31,122 nucleotides of DNA from Usnea hakonensis. Its lineage: Eukaryota > Ascomycota > Lecanoromycetes > Lecanorales > Parmeliaceae. Positions 20,560-30,404 of the stretch are shown here, piece by piece. The notes beneath the pieces are model-generated. The model was not told where the DNA came from, searched no databases, and saw only the letters and a list, made by a program, of their open reading frames with translations. The stretch spans positions 1-31,122 of the forward strand of contig BLJB01000530.1 of NCBI GenBank assembly GCA_013423325.1, given 5' to 3'. The stretch's first letter is position 1. The number at the start of each line of letters is the position of its first letter. The position numbers were made by a program, and so were the translations under genes.

Positions 20560-21090
20560 GAGGTAGTCAAGATCACGGCAATCGCTATCTCAAGGATCGA
20601 GCCCAGCAAGATCTCTTCGCCCGGAAGAGCAGCCTCACTTTCGCCTTTACCGACAGAGAAAAGCATTGGAGATAGAATTTCTCGAACTAGGACTAGCCCC
20701 TTAGTCTAATTAAAAATGCGTGGTAGCTTTCTTAGAAGATCTACCGGTGGGAAAATTTTAGACCGCTTAGCAACAGTCTCTACTTAACTATGACCTTGCT
20801 CTAAATAACTAACAGACGCCATCTCAAGAATCGAGCCCAGCAAGATCTCTCAGTCCTCTCTCAAACCTTCGCAATAGATTCTCGAGGACTATCTACTTCC
20901 TACCTCTCTTCCCATATCTTTATAAGAACAATTCTACACCCATTTTCTCACTAGAGTAGCCCCGCTATCTTCTTTCCCAACTGTAGAAAGCACAGGATAA
21001 GAAATTCTCGGACTAGAAATTGCCCCTTGGACCAGTCAACGACTTGTAGTAGCTTTCTCGCAAGATTTAATATTAGGGGATCCTTATACC
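20560..21090. repeat. Diverged tandem repeat with broken coding character
   Basis: A 30-bp block with ATCGAGCCCAGCAAGATCTC matches at 20587-20616 and 20821-20850 with one mismatch. A second block of about 66 bp matches at 20675-20740 and 21001-21066. On the minus strand the copies translate to LVREILSPMLFSVGKGESEA and to DWSKGQFLVREF. Copy 1 has TAG where copy 2 has the Trp codon of DWSKG, as a TGG-to-TAG change would give. The plus strand is also open across copy 1 (SRIEPSKISSPGRAASLSPL). It is probably two decaying copies of one coding fragment; the family and strand are uncertain. Confidence 0.5.
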
Positions 21091-22346
21091 GCTCGATAAG
21101 AGGGTGGGTAGGCTGGGTAGGTAGGCTAGATAGACTAAAGAAGAGGATACAATAGAATAAAATAAGATAAAAGAACACTAAAAAACGCTAAATCTCTCGA
21201 AGCTACTAACAACTCACTCTACCTTATCTATAAATAGTATAACACAATTTAAAACCCCCACATCTAAATCCCAGAAAATTCCCATCATCATTATCTAAAT
21301 AAACTAACTCTCTCACCTTATCTTATTTCTCTAACTTATACCCGTCTCCCTCCCCTTTCTTACTAAGAAACTATACGATATTCTACTTCCCTCCCTATCC
21401 CCAATACGCTCTATCCCGTTTTTTTAATCCCCCCACCCCGCTCTCCTATCTGAGGGGTAAGAGTGACGGGAGGACGGCGATGGTGAGGGTGTTAGTTCTT
21501 ATAGGGATGTGGAGGGAAGGGGAAGGGGGAAGGGGGATAGCTTTGAGCTATTGGGAACTAGGTATTAAAAGGAGTGGTATAGATTAACGAAGGCGAGATA
21601 AAAGAACTATAGAAAGAATACAAATCCTTAAGTAAACCCGCCCATCGAGATAGATCTATCGCCAAACTTCTCAAAATACCTAGATTCGGAATTAAAACAA
21701 AAAAACAGCGCTCCCACCTTGTCCTCAATTCCTAGCCTTCTTACACAATAATATCTTTGGAAAGCTTAGCCTCGATGATAGAGAGAGAAGGCGGGTGGAG
21801 AGGTTCTAGTAGTAGTATACTAGGATAAATACGGGTACTACTAACTTTTTATTCTTTATTATTATCAGAGAGGTGTTGATTTGAAAGCTATACTTAAGAC
21901 GGGTGGGGTTTAGGAATTTCACAACTTCTCGTCTTCTATAGTCTACTAATTCCGTCAGCCATACTTTCCAACTCCTCGAAGACTAGGGTTCCCGAACTTC
22001 TTACAAGGTTGTTGCGCTCTAGCTTATTAGCCTAGCAACGCCTCTTTCGTCGACTTTCACGATGCCCGTTGGCCTATACTTCCCGAGCTGGGGCTTCGCA
22101 ATGGGCTCGTGAGCCGCAAAGGCGTTAAAGTCGACAAGCTTGAATAGACTCCGGTCACCTACGCGGTGAAAACGGTTTCCTAGGTGCCGTAGTCTCGTCG
22201 AAAATAACAACCTCCGGAATTCGCCCACTTTGACTATGTGCTTTTCTTCGACCATCCTTTCAGGACCATCTTCGTCCTCTCGCCAGCCAGAACATAGTTG
22301 TCTTTGTTCATGCGCTTCCTTCCTCCATCGTATTTTCACGATTCGC
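21091..22346. other. AT-rich and homopurine/homopyrimidine gene-free DNA
   Basis: Contains C/T-rich (about 21340-21445) and G/A-rich (GGGAAGGGGAAGGGGGAAGG, about 21514-21537) tracts and scattered TA-rich sequence. The 204-residue minus-strand frame at 22019-22633 is mostly out-of-frame shadow of the PDDEXK-like gene and its 3' flank. No RNA gene seen. Confidence 0.45.
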
Positions 22347-24370
22347 TCAAGTGCTCTGAGTCCAGCCATACTTTGACAGAATCTGCTCCTCAACCCAAGC
22401 CCGATATTGACTCGTCCCCCATGCTGCAATGCCACGCAAGCAATTGAGAATCTTGAAGATTCCCGGGATACTTTCTGTATTGCCCATATCTTTGGGCCCC
22501 ACAAAATTGACATTGTAGCGAGTATGAGCCATTTCTCCGGCGTAGACGAGGTACATGTTCCACTGATCCCCAACGACAGTAATCGCCACGACCGGCATAT
22601 CCTGGCTATAGCCCTCGATCTTTCTCTTCTCATATTCCGATGCGATCCATGCGCCTAGCTGAATGAGTGGATCTTTGTCCCGTCGTTTGACTTCGACATT
22701 CGCGAATATGGGTGTGAAATTCGAGAAAGTGCCGGTTTGGTTGATACTTGGGATAGTGTCATAACGTCCTCGTTCAAGAAATTCGCGCTCCGTCAGAGTC
22801 AAATTAAGTCCAATTACCGCGTCGATGCGCTTGTCGGCATCTCGGAACACGTCATCTTCGGAGTACGGGCAAAGTGTAGAGGGACTGATCTCAACGGTTG
22901 TGCTACATTTAAACGAAATTTATTAGTGTCTGGCTCGCCAAACCTAGGCTGTACTCACACGTCAAGTACTTCCAAGAGCTCATGCCTATCTTCTGTTCGA
23001 AACTGTTTCAGTTTGCCGACTAGCTGTAGTAGAGGCTGTACCACAACAACGATCCAATGCGATTCAGGTGCGTCGCGAGTCCGATACTGTTCTGCCTTCA
23101 CGGCAATGTTTGAGACTGTGAGCCATACGAGCTCAATATCAGTCGTATCGTAGAGAAGCGAATTATATCGGTCGGCAGGAACGCTCGGGTTGGATTTCAT
23201 TGGAGTATTCGTCACAGTATCCAATCGATCCTGATGCATAATTAGTACTAATTCGAAAGTGGATAGAGTGTGGGTGAGGCAACCTTGACCTCCGGTGGAA
23301 TAACGTCTGTAGCATTGACGGTGTCACGTAGTCGATCGATCCAAAGCGACAAAGTAGTCTGAGGTAATTTTCCCTTCACCTAAGAGAAAGGATAGAACTT
23401 GATGGGGGGGATCATAGAGGCGAGTTGCGTTGTTTTAGTAATGGCTTTTGAATTCGTAGTAGAGCTCGATCCGCTGGCTTTCGTCGGTGATCTCCTCGAC
23501 TTCTTCACAGGTGAACCCGGTTCCCAAGGTGTTTCTACTTGTGAGGAATCTGTTGGTATCTTATCCCTGCCGTAGAACTTATCGTTTGGAGGTTTGGAAG
23601 GAGCGGAGAGCTCAGGAATGGGCACAAGGAGAAGTCCGCTTGTGCTTGGTGAAGATGACTGTATGTCATTTGTGTCCGCGTCCTTGTTTCCATGGGGCAA
23701 CTTGACTATTAAAACGATTATCAGACCGCAAGCTTTGTTCCGACTTCGCCTATTTCTTGTCCTTACCGGTTGTACCTCTACCAGTATTTTGAGACGCTCT
23801 CGTGACCCTGCCCGACGGCAGCTGCCCGACGCGGATTCCCACCCCCATTTGCGCCTGCCCCGTATCATGCTTTTCATGCTCATCTTTTGACTCTGGATTC
23901 TTGCTCGCCAAATCTGTAGCGGCTCCTTTTCCCTTTCCTTTTGGGGCCATAGCAGCGATTAGACCTTTTCGTCGAATCCGGGTAGATCTGCGAAGTTCGC
24001 CAGGCTCGTGGTCATGGGAGGAGCATTGCTTGCGCTTTCGACTTGGTCTTGACTGGTAAAGGTTATGTTGGTAGTCTTTTGCCGAGTGTAGAGGTTCGCT
24101 GGCTTGAGGGTCGAAGGAAAAGGTGTGGAAGGCGTCAGGTGTAGATGGTATCGTAGCTTCAGCTTTGGGAGCAAGATTTTCTTTGTCGCAAGCAGAGTTC
24201 GTGGAAGGAGGACGCGCAGAAGGAGTGAGCTTGCGTGGGTGTGTTGGCTGATGAATGGAAAGCTGATGAACCCAGTGCTGAACTCGATTGTCGTTCTCAG
24301 GCGACACGAGAAGATTCCGCAGCTGCTCGTAGGGGTTGATATCAATGCATCTGATATTGCGATGGTTCAT
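22347..24370 (-). pseudogene. Fungal PD-(D/E)XK nuclease-like protein with a single in-frame TAG
   Basis: Four exons, complement(23767..24370, 23284..23705, 22959..23230, 22347..22902), join in frame over 618 codons. Introns of 61, 53 and 56 bp have good signals: GTAAGG, GTACTAATTA branch, GTGAGT. The N-terminal half is disordered and basic (RRSTRIRRKGLIAAMAPKGK, a GKGKG tract, SPVKKSRRSPTK). The C-terminal half matches the fungal PDDEXK-like nuclease family: ELVWLTVSNIAVKAEQYR, TTVEISPSTL, KRIDAVIGLNL (Asp at about codon 460) and FANVEVKRRDK (Glu-x-Lys at about 503-505), ending AWVEEQILSKYG. The D...ExK triad is therefore present. The only lesion is TAG at 23380-23382 (codon about 310), between MIPPIKFYPFS and VKGKLPQTTLSLWID; CAG to TAG would explain it. 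Skipping it by a ~130-bp intron (GTGAAG...CTTAG) keeps frame but would remove family-like sequence. Call it a recent pseudogene or a nonsense allele. Confidence 0.7.
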
Positions 24371-25083
24371 TGCTTAGATCATTTGATAGCGAGAGAAGAG
24401 AAGTGTAATTTTGTAAGCCGGCAGAGAGACATGTCACCGAATACAACATGAACCTGGAGACACTGGTATCTACCACTATCTCCAGTCAGATATAGTACCC
24501 TTACGTACGTAAGACCTTTGGACGGTCGACATGCATGTTTGGCATCAGTCATTGTTTGTTTACTGCAAGGTAAACGAGGTAAGGTACCTCGGCTTATTTT
24601 GTTGCCGTTCCGATAACCCTAACCCTAAGTATAAATTTGTACATGAATTTAATTCCGCTTAATTCCGTTGAAGAAATATCTACTCCGTACACGTCAAAGT
24701 CCTTTATGAGGTGCAATAATGATTGATTACCACTATCTAAAAATGTGGCTACTATTGCTACTCCTGACTAATGCAATTGCTTATGCTGTGATTGGTCGAA
24801 AAGAAAGGTGCTAACTTTGGCCCCTCACGGTCAACAAATCTAATGGCGACGCCGGCGGAATCCTACCAACATCGGGGACCGGGAACCCCCTGTACATAGA
24901 TCCCTCTGGCTGGGCCTTAGCTGCCTGTGACGCCCCTAGGGGTGACCAGTATGACTTAATCAATCAATCTATCAATCAATCAAATCCTACCAACATTATT
25001 ATTAATAGAGACCTTTCCCCCTCACTCTTTATCTACCATTTTATCTATAGTAGCTGGGTAATTATCAGGCGCTCATCTTCCTC
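24371..25083. promoter_or_regulatory. Divergent promoter region with interstitial telomere motif and palindromes
   Basis: About 710 bp separate the start codons of the PDDEXK-like and GMC genes, so both promoters lie here. It holds a perfect 14-bp palindrome CTTACGTACGTAAG (24500-24513) and GAGGTAAGGTACCTC (24577-24591). There is also a two-unit telomere-type motif TAACCCTAACCCTAA (24614-24628), a CCCCTAGGGG palindrome (24933-24942) and an AATC-repeat run (24957-24984). No clear TATA box is seen for either gene. Confidence 0.5.
24614..24628 (-). repeat. Interstitial TTAGGG-type telomere motif
   Basis: TAACCCTAACCCTAA, two and a half units of the usual filamentous-ascomycete telomere repeat read on the minus strand, in the divergent intergenic region. 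Confidence 0.7.
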
Positions 25084-26758
25084 ATGACCTCGGAAAAGCG
25101 TTTCGACTACATCATCGTTGGCGGCGGACTCTCTGGCTGCGTTGTTGCCTCACGTCTGCTCCAGGCCCGTCCCTACCTCTCGATTGCCCTTCTAGAAGCA
25201 GGCCCGAACGAATCGCATAATCCCGCCCTTTTGTCCCCTGTCCTCTATCCTACATTACACGGCACACCACTTCAGTACAGTTATGAGTCCACTCCACAGC
25301 CTCAGATTGAGGGTCGAAAGATTCCCAACTGGGGCGGTCGCCTACGTAAGTGATGCTGAGCGTGCATGAAGAAGCTCCGTATAACCATCAAAAATCTGAC
25401 TCCACGCCCTAGTCTCCGGTAGCAGTGCCGTAAATTATGGCGCCTGGACGCGCGGCCACGCGGCCGACTTTGACAATTGGAGCAACGAGGTCAAAGACTC
25501 TCGGTGGTCGTATAGTGGTTTACTTCCATTTTTCAAGCGCTCGGAGCATTGGCACGACGACAAGGGCGATTCCGCACAGCATGGGTTCTCGGGCCCTATA
25601 CATACGTCCTCCGGTGGTCGAGACTATCCACTCCGCGAGCCTGTGAAACAAGCTCTTATGTCCACGGGCCTCAAATTCAATCCAGACATGAATAGCGGCG
25701 ATCCTAACGGCGTTGCTCAGCTAGTCGAGAGCTGGCATGAGGCATCCCGCCAGCATGCAGCCATTTGCTACGACCTCAAAGACGTTCACGTATTGACGAA
25801 TACCATTGTCGAGCGTGTCCGCCTCGAGAACAACAAAGCCATAGGCGTTGAACTCGCTAACGGTCAATTTCTGACAGCCTCTAAAGAAGTCATACTAAGC
25901 TGTGGTGCTCTTCGCACTCCGCAAATCCTCATGCTCTCTGGCATCGGACCGAATTCCGAACTTTCCAAATTCAAAATTAAGCAGGTCGCCGAGCTACCCG
26001 TGGGCCAGAATCTCCACGACCATGGCTCCATAAACATTGTCTGAAAACTCAAGGACCCCGAAAAGGGTTATGCCTTCGGTTCATCCGCCTTCAACAAGCC
26101 TGAGTATGGAACCGGAAACCCAATGGACTGGTTTGGAACAGCCGCAGCACCTGACGAAGAACTCCAGATGGCTGCCAGCGCCGACGGCACCACGTTCAAG
26201 CCTGGTCCGCGAAGTGACTACGAGGTCACTCTCATGTACGCTGTCACGGCGGCGGCACCCATTGAGATGGCCCCTATGGACGGTACTCACATCACAGCAG
26301 GTGTACTCTGCATGTCTCCTACCTCCCGTGGTACCGTCACTCTCGCCTCCGACAAGGCAACAAGCAATCCCATTATCGACCCACGCTACTTCACTACCGA
26401 GCACGACCGCGTTGTCCTCCGCGCTGGCATGCGTCGCGCGTTGCAGGCGATGGAATCTACAGTATTGAAAGATTTTATAGAGGGCGAGACGCCACCGCCG
26501 GGTATGCCTCGCATTAGCTCTACCTCGTCGGATGCCGAGCTCGACAAGCGTATCAACGCTATGTCTTGGTCATGGTTTCACAGTGCTGGCACTGCAAGCA
26601 TGGGCAAGGTCGTTGACACTAAGTGTCAAGTTTATGGCGTGACGGGGCTTCGGGTCGTGGATGCAAGCATCATGCCACTGTCGGTAACGGCACACCTACA
26701 AGCACCCATGTATGCGATTGCAGAATCTGCCGCGGATTTGATTGCGCAAACCGCTTGA
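25084..26758 (+). pseudogene. GMC-family FAD-dependent oxidoreductase with one in-frame TGA
   Basis: Exon 1 (25084-25345) and exon 2 (25413-26758) join across a 67-bp phase-1 intron (GTAAGT, CTGACTC branch, CCCTAG) to 536 codons, the normal size for a GMC oxidoreductase. The dinucleotide fold starts at residue 8 (DYIIVGGGLSGCVVASRL). GSSAVNYGAWTRG follows the splice, ALRTPQILMLSGIGP is the GMC signature 2, and the C-terminus has FHSAGTASMG and LSVTAHLQAPMYA. The latter two carry the catalytic His pair at about residues 477 and 515. Such enzymes oxidise alcohols or sugars with O2 or other acceptors. There is no signal peptide, so it is probably cytosolic. The sole lesion is TGA at 26042-26044 (codon 298), where relatives usually have Trp before KLxxPEKG. 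TGG to TGA is not the favoured RIP context. The protein is otherwise intact on both sides, so this is a very recent pseudogene, a nonsense allele or a sequence error. Confidence 0.8.
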
Positions 26759-27564
26759 GAAGAACTATTGGCGGCACAAAATCGTTATGTCGACTGCTAA
26801 TTCTGCGGCTCGCTTTATAAGCTTGGACATAACGTTCGCTATCTGCTCCGTAGCTCGTTTTCTAGTTAGGTTTAGCTGAAAAATAATTATAGTCGGTAGC
26901 GGAAATCCCATCTAGAAATCTTTCCGTTAATCCATGCTACCACCCTCCTGAACGCTGAGTGCATCCACCTTCATGGTGAAATGCCGAAAAAATGAAAACT
27001 TTTGACCTCTCCGCACTCTCAGGGCCCCGACCGTGGCAATAAGCCGAATCTCATGGTAACAGGGGTATCAATGTAGGGCAAAAGCCCGGGAAGGTGCTTG
27101 AACAAGTGGTAGTAGTGTGGGAAGTAGTGGAGTGGGTGAAAATTCGTGCCCATTTGGCCGAAAGTGGTGAAAAAAAAATCGAAATAGAATGAGGCCAATT
27201 CGTGCAAATTCGCAAAATCCGAAGATTTGCGGGATTAAACCCGATTTTAATGCGCTAGCCGCATGTGGCTGGGCTGGCTTCCGGTAGTACTGTTGCTGGT
27301 TGTAATGGTGAGGAGAAGGAGGAGAAGTCCATTATTACTGTAGTGGCTGTCCCACCTCTTTCCTCATTCCTTCTCAACAGCCTTTTCCTTGGCCATAATG
27401 GCCGTTTCTTCTTCAAATCGCGATGTCAATAACCACGAGTCTCGTCTTCTTCTTCTCGTGAGAAAAGTGGTGTCAAGGGCCACAATCTCGCTGTCTTCAG
27501 AATGGTTTCTTCTTGATCTGAATCCAAATCGAAACAGGTGGAGATCTCTCCATAAGTAGATAGG
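26759..27564. other. Gene-free spacer
   Basis: Intergenic DNA between the GMC gene and the minisatellite, with AG-rich patches. The 62-residue minus-strand frame at 27019-27207 lacks coding features. A short inverted motif GGGATTAAACCCGATT occurs near 27231. No RNA gene is visible. Confidence 0.4.
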
Positions 27565-28260
27565 TAAATCTAGGTAGATCAGGCGAGAGACAGTCGCAAT
27601 ATCTCCTCGCAGGCAGTAGGCAGTAGGCAGGCGGGTAAACGCCGAACTATATTCCACACAAGGCAATTGAGTGGTCAAATCCGAGCCGTCTCTACAAGGG
27701 TAGGCAGGTAGGCAGGCGCAGGTAGGGCAGGTAGGCAGGCGAGAAATAGCCGAATATCTCCTCCACAACAGGGCAATTGACAAGGCAATTGAGGAGTCGA
27801 AATCCGAGAGGTCTCCGCAAAGGCAGGCAGTAGGTAGTAGGCAGGTAGTAGGTAGTTGACAGGTGACAGTTGACAGACAGGCCTCAGGCAAGAGAAAGCC
27901 GTCCATTCCCAAGGCAAATAAGCCGGAATATGGCGAGAAGTCTCCGCAGGCGACAGACAGGCAGGTCACAGGCCTCAGGCGAGACAAAGCCGTAGATTTT
28001 CCAGGCAAACAGGTAGAAAACCGGTGAGAAATCCCCCGCAGGCAAATAGATGACGAACAATTACAGGCCTCAGGCAAGAGAAAGCCGTCAAATCCCAGGG
28101 ACAACAGTAGGGAAATGGCGAGAGCTCTCTGTAGGTAGACAGGACAGACAGTTACAGACCTCAAGCGAGAGACAGCCGAATATCTCCTCCACAATAGGGC
28201 AATTGACAAGGCAATCAAGGAGTCGAAATCCGAAAGGTCTCCGTAGGTAGACAGGATAGA
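27565..28260. repeat. Minisatellite, unit about 91-95 bp, with internal AGGCAGGTAGG runs
   Basis: The marker CAGGCCTCAGGC(A/G)AGA followed by AAAGCCG starts at 27878, 27969 and 28064, and in variant form (CAGACCTCAAGCGAG) at 28155, giving periods of 91, 95 and 91 bp. Earlier weaker units include TCAGGCGAGAGACAGTCG (about 27578). A 77-bp segment beginning near AGCCGAATATCTCCTCCACA is repeated almost exactly at about 27749 and 28167. Short AGGCAGGTAGGC-type runs (27597-27735, 27820-27860) are nested inside. A 284-residue minus-strand frame (27364-28218) spans it, translating the unit as GMDGFLLPEAC and similar. I treat that frame as a by-product of the repeat. Confidence 0.85.
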
Positions 28261-28515
28261 CAGTTATAGGAGCGAATATTCAACAATAGCCTCCGCTCAC
28301 GGCTATGCTAGATAGCTAGTTCTGTGTTAGAGAACCGAATAATAAACCGAATAATAGTATTTAGGTATGACCAGAATATTAGCTACATAGAAGCAATGGT
28401 GCAAATGCACCGAGAAAATCATGGTGCGCAATGTCAAGGCGCTAGGCCGAATGAGGCTTGGCGCGAAAGCGGAGAAGAGGTGTCGAGTTGAAACCATGAT
28501 ATGCGAAATCTGCAT

Positions 28516-29006
28516 CTAGCCTACGAACGAGAGAACGGATTTAGAGTGTTTTGGAGGTATTAGGGAACGCTTGTAAGCTTTCGCGCATGGGGCCCCGGAA
28601 TGCGTTCTGTGCCGTGGGATTTCTCGTCTTAACTGCTCGCGTGCTTTTGTCTTTGATTGCGCCGAGAGTCTTGAGATGACTGCCTCGTATTCGACTGTCG
28701 AAATTAGGTTGCGATACCTAATAATCCACAGTGCTAAGACTTTTAATGGCCACATTGTCTACTGTAACAACGAAATCATGGGAATGTATATCCAGATCTT
28801 TACCAGCTCTCAAGCGTGCCCATAGCTATAAAATAGTTATAGATAATCACCTTCTTGAATTTCGAGTGTTACGTCGTTGAGACTCGGAGCCTCTAGGTAT
28901 AGATAGTAGGCCTCGCGAACTATTGCCAAAGTGATTTGACTTGTGTCAATTTTCCAGTCAGAGTTACGCTCTTTGGACTGTTTACGGTGTTTTGGCGGTT
29001 GGAATC
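28516..29006 (-). pseudogene. Broken reading frame of unknown family
   Basis: A single minus-strand frame can be followed for about 164 codons from an acceptor-like site (CTCTACAG, 29007-29014) to TAG at 28516. Three in-frame stops interrupt it: TAA 28837-28839, TGA 28810-28812 and TAG 28759-28761. It reads GFQPPKHRKQSKERNSDWK, ITLAIVREAYYLYLEAPSL, then after the stops RNLISTVEYEAVISRLSAQS and a basic tail. The first 52 codons look convincingly protein-like. I do not recognise the family. The stops cluster in 80 bp; a short intron there is possible, but none with good signals removes all three. Confidence 0.35.
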
Positions 29007-29014
29007 CTGTAGAG

Positions 29015-29283
29015 CGAAGAATATTATGTTAGAGTCCCCTCTTAAAGTCGTGCTGAAAGAGCGGGAAGGTTTTATATTAAATCTTTACTAAGCGTACACT
29101 GTAACAGATACAAAGCCGCTTCGTTATAGTAGGGAATAATACTTGATCACGTTCACGAAGATAACGGTGTCAGCAAGAAAATTCTTTTATATCTACCTAG
29201 CATACTCCATCATGTTTTTGAGCCCGTTGATCCGCACAATCTAAGCCTTGCACTCTGTTTGCCCCAAAGAAAACACTCAAATC
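29015..29283. other. AT-rich spacer, no gene
   Basis: AT-rich DNA downstream of the secreted orphan gene; nothing further recognised. Confidence 0.4.
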
Positions 29284-30339
29284 TCAGCTGCGCCCTGCAT
29301 CCCCCAGACGTTCAACCATCGACCATCTCTTCCTGGCTGTGGCCGTGCCAGTGGACGTATTGCCAGATGCTTCGATGAGCGGACTTGTAGAGGGGGAAGA
29401 AGTAGAAGGTAACATCGTTAATTCCCCTTGGTAGACCTTATCGAGGTACATTTGCCCCCTAAGGGCTTGTCCTGGGACGTCAAAAACTTCAGATCCTCCG
29501 GACATTCCACTCACTGCCCAGATGAGATCATCATATGTGAGGGGCTTGGGAACGTCGTCCTGAGTGAGATTTAGGGAGAACTTCACGCCGGAAGACGGCA
29601 CGGTGCTCTCTATATTTTCATGAACGGTTTCATTCGCCGGGTTCTTTGCGAGTGTAAATAGCATATCCACGATATTTATCAATTGGCCCAGCTTGTCTAG
29701 TTGATGGACTAGAAAAGGCATTATGACGGTGACATTAAGTAGCATTCCCAAGTCAGGTAGTTCTAGCTGCGAAAAGCCTTTGCTTTTGTCGGCGATAGAT
29801 GAGGGTGGAAGATGGAGCTGCGTTATCGGTGGGAAGCCGGGGGCGAGATGCAATCCCGAAGATGTTTCGGAGAAGATGACTATGTCGCACACCGAGATTC
29901 CCAAGTATTGGATTTCGAAGATACCGGATCTGAAGTTGTTCTCCTGCTTCATCAACAAAAAGATGAAGTAGAGTGCGTTCAGCACTATGCCTCGTTGCAC
30001 TACTCTGTATTTCGTCTGAGTCGCCTCGTCTACATTCACGCCCAGGATGAAACCCAAGATGCTCCATGCTTGGGGTGGCATGAATCCTTCAAAGTCCTCC
30101 GGTGCCAGTGTATTTGCCATGAGCACAATACCGCTCTGGAAAAGCCACCTTGCTGGGAGCTCAGGACCGCGCTCTTTATCAATAACACTGAGTCCGGCAT
30201 GAGGTCCCCTTTCTAAGGGGGAAGGATGAAGGAGGTGTGTAAGGTTCGAAGGAGAGGTTAATACGACGGCGCCATTCACGAGTGACCCGAACCAGTGCAG
30301 GGAGGGAAGGCACGCCAACAGCCACATTGATTTCTGCAT
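29284..30339 (-). CDS. Secreted glycoprotein-like hypothetical protein
   Basis: Single-exon frame of 351 residues. The first ~24 residues (MQKSMWLLACLPSLHWFG and following LVNGA) look like a signal peptide, so the protein is probably exported. Possible N-glycosylation sites are NLT (near residue 32), NVT, NET, NLT and NTS further on. The middle contains IPPxxW-like FMPPQAWSILGFILG and a hydrophobic helix IVLNALYFIFLLMKQ. The C-terminal ~40 residues are Ser/Thr-rich, ending basic (ARKRWSMVERLGDAGRS). No catalytic domain is recognised. It resembles the general layout of uncharacterised ascomycete extracellular proteins. A TATA box lies about 60 bp upstream and there are no internal lesions. The function is unknown. 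Confidence 0.7.
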   Translation of the reverse strand: MQKSMWLLACLPSLHWFGSLVNGAVVLTSPSNLTHLLHPSPLERGPHAGLSVIDKERGPELPARWLFQSGIVLMANTLAPEDFEGFMPPQAWSILGFILGVNVDEATQTKYRVVQRGIVLNALYFIFLLMKQENNFRSGIFEIQYLGISVCDIVIFSETSSGLHLAPGFPPITQLHLPPSSIADKSKGFSQLELPDLGMLLNVTVIMPFLVHQLDKLGQLINIVDMLFTLAKNPANETVHENIESTVPSSGVKFSLNLTQDDVPKPLTYDDLIWAVSGMSGGSEVFDVPGQALRGQMYLDKVYQGELTMLPSTSSPSTSPLIEASGNTSTGTATARKRWSMVERLGDAGRS

Positions 30340-30396
30340 GATTCTGACGTTACCGGAACCGCTCTTGCAAGGCAGGCAGCGAAGAAAGAAACATCA

Positions 30397-30404
30397 CTTT
30401 TATA
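30397..30404 (-). promoter_or_regulatory. TATA box of the secreted orphan gene
   Basis: TATAAAAG on the minus strand, about 58 bp before the ATG, followed by a pyrimidine-rich leader (TTTCTTTCTTCGCTGCC). The spacing implies a short 5' leader. Confidence 0.55.

Noticed and set aside
22019..22633. 204-residue minus-strand ORF as a separate gene
   Set aside because: It overlaps the PDDEXK-like exon in another frame and has no independent domain or splice support.
9064..26758. Biosynthetic gene cluster built around the GMC oxidoreductase
   Set aside because: There is no PKS, NRPS, terpene cyclase, P450, transporter or cluster regulator in the window.
27364..28218. 284-codon minus-strand ORF as a real gene
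   Set aside because: It lies almost wholly within a minisatellite whose unit is not consistently a multiple of three; the Cys/Leu-rich translation follows the DNA repeat.
27565..28260. CRISPR array
   Set aside because: The repeats are long, diverged and nested with short tandem runs. There are no regular 20-40 bp spacers, and the genome is eukaryotic.
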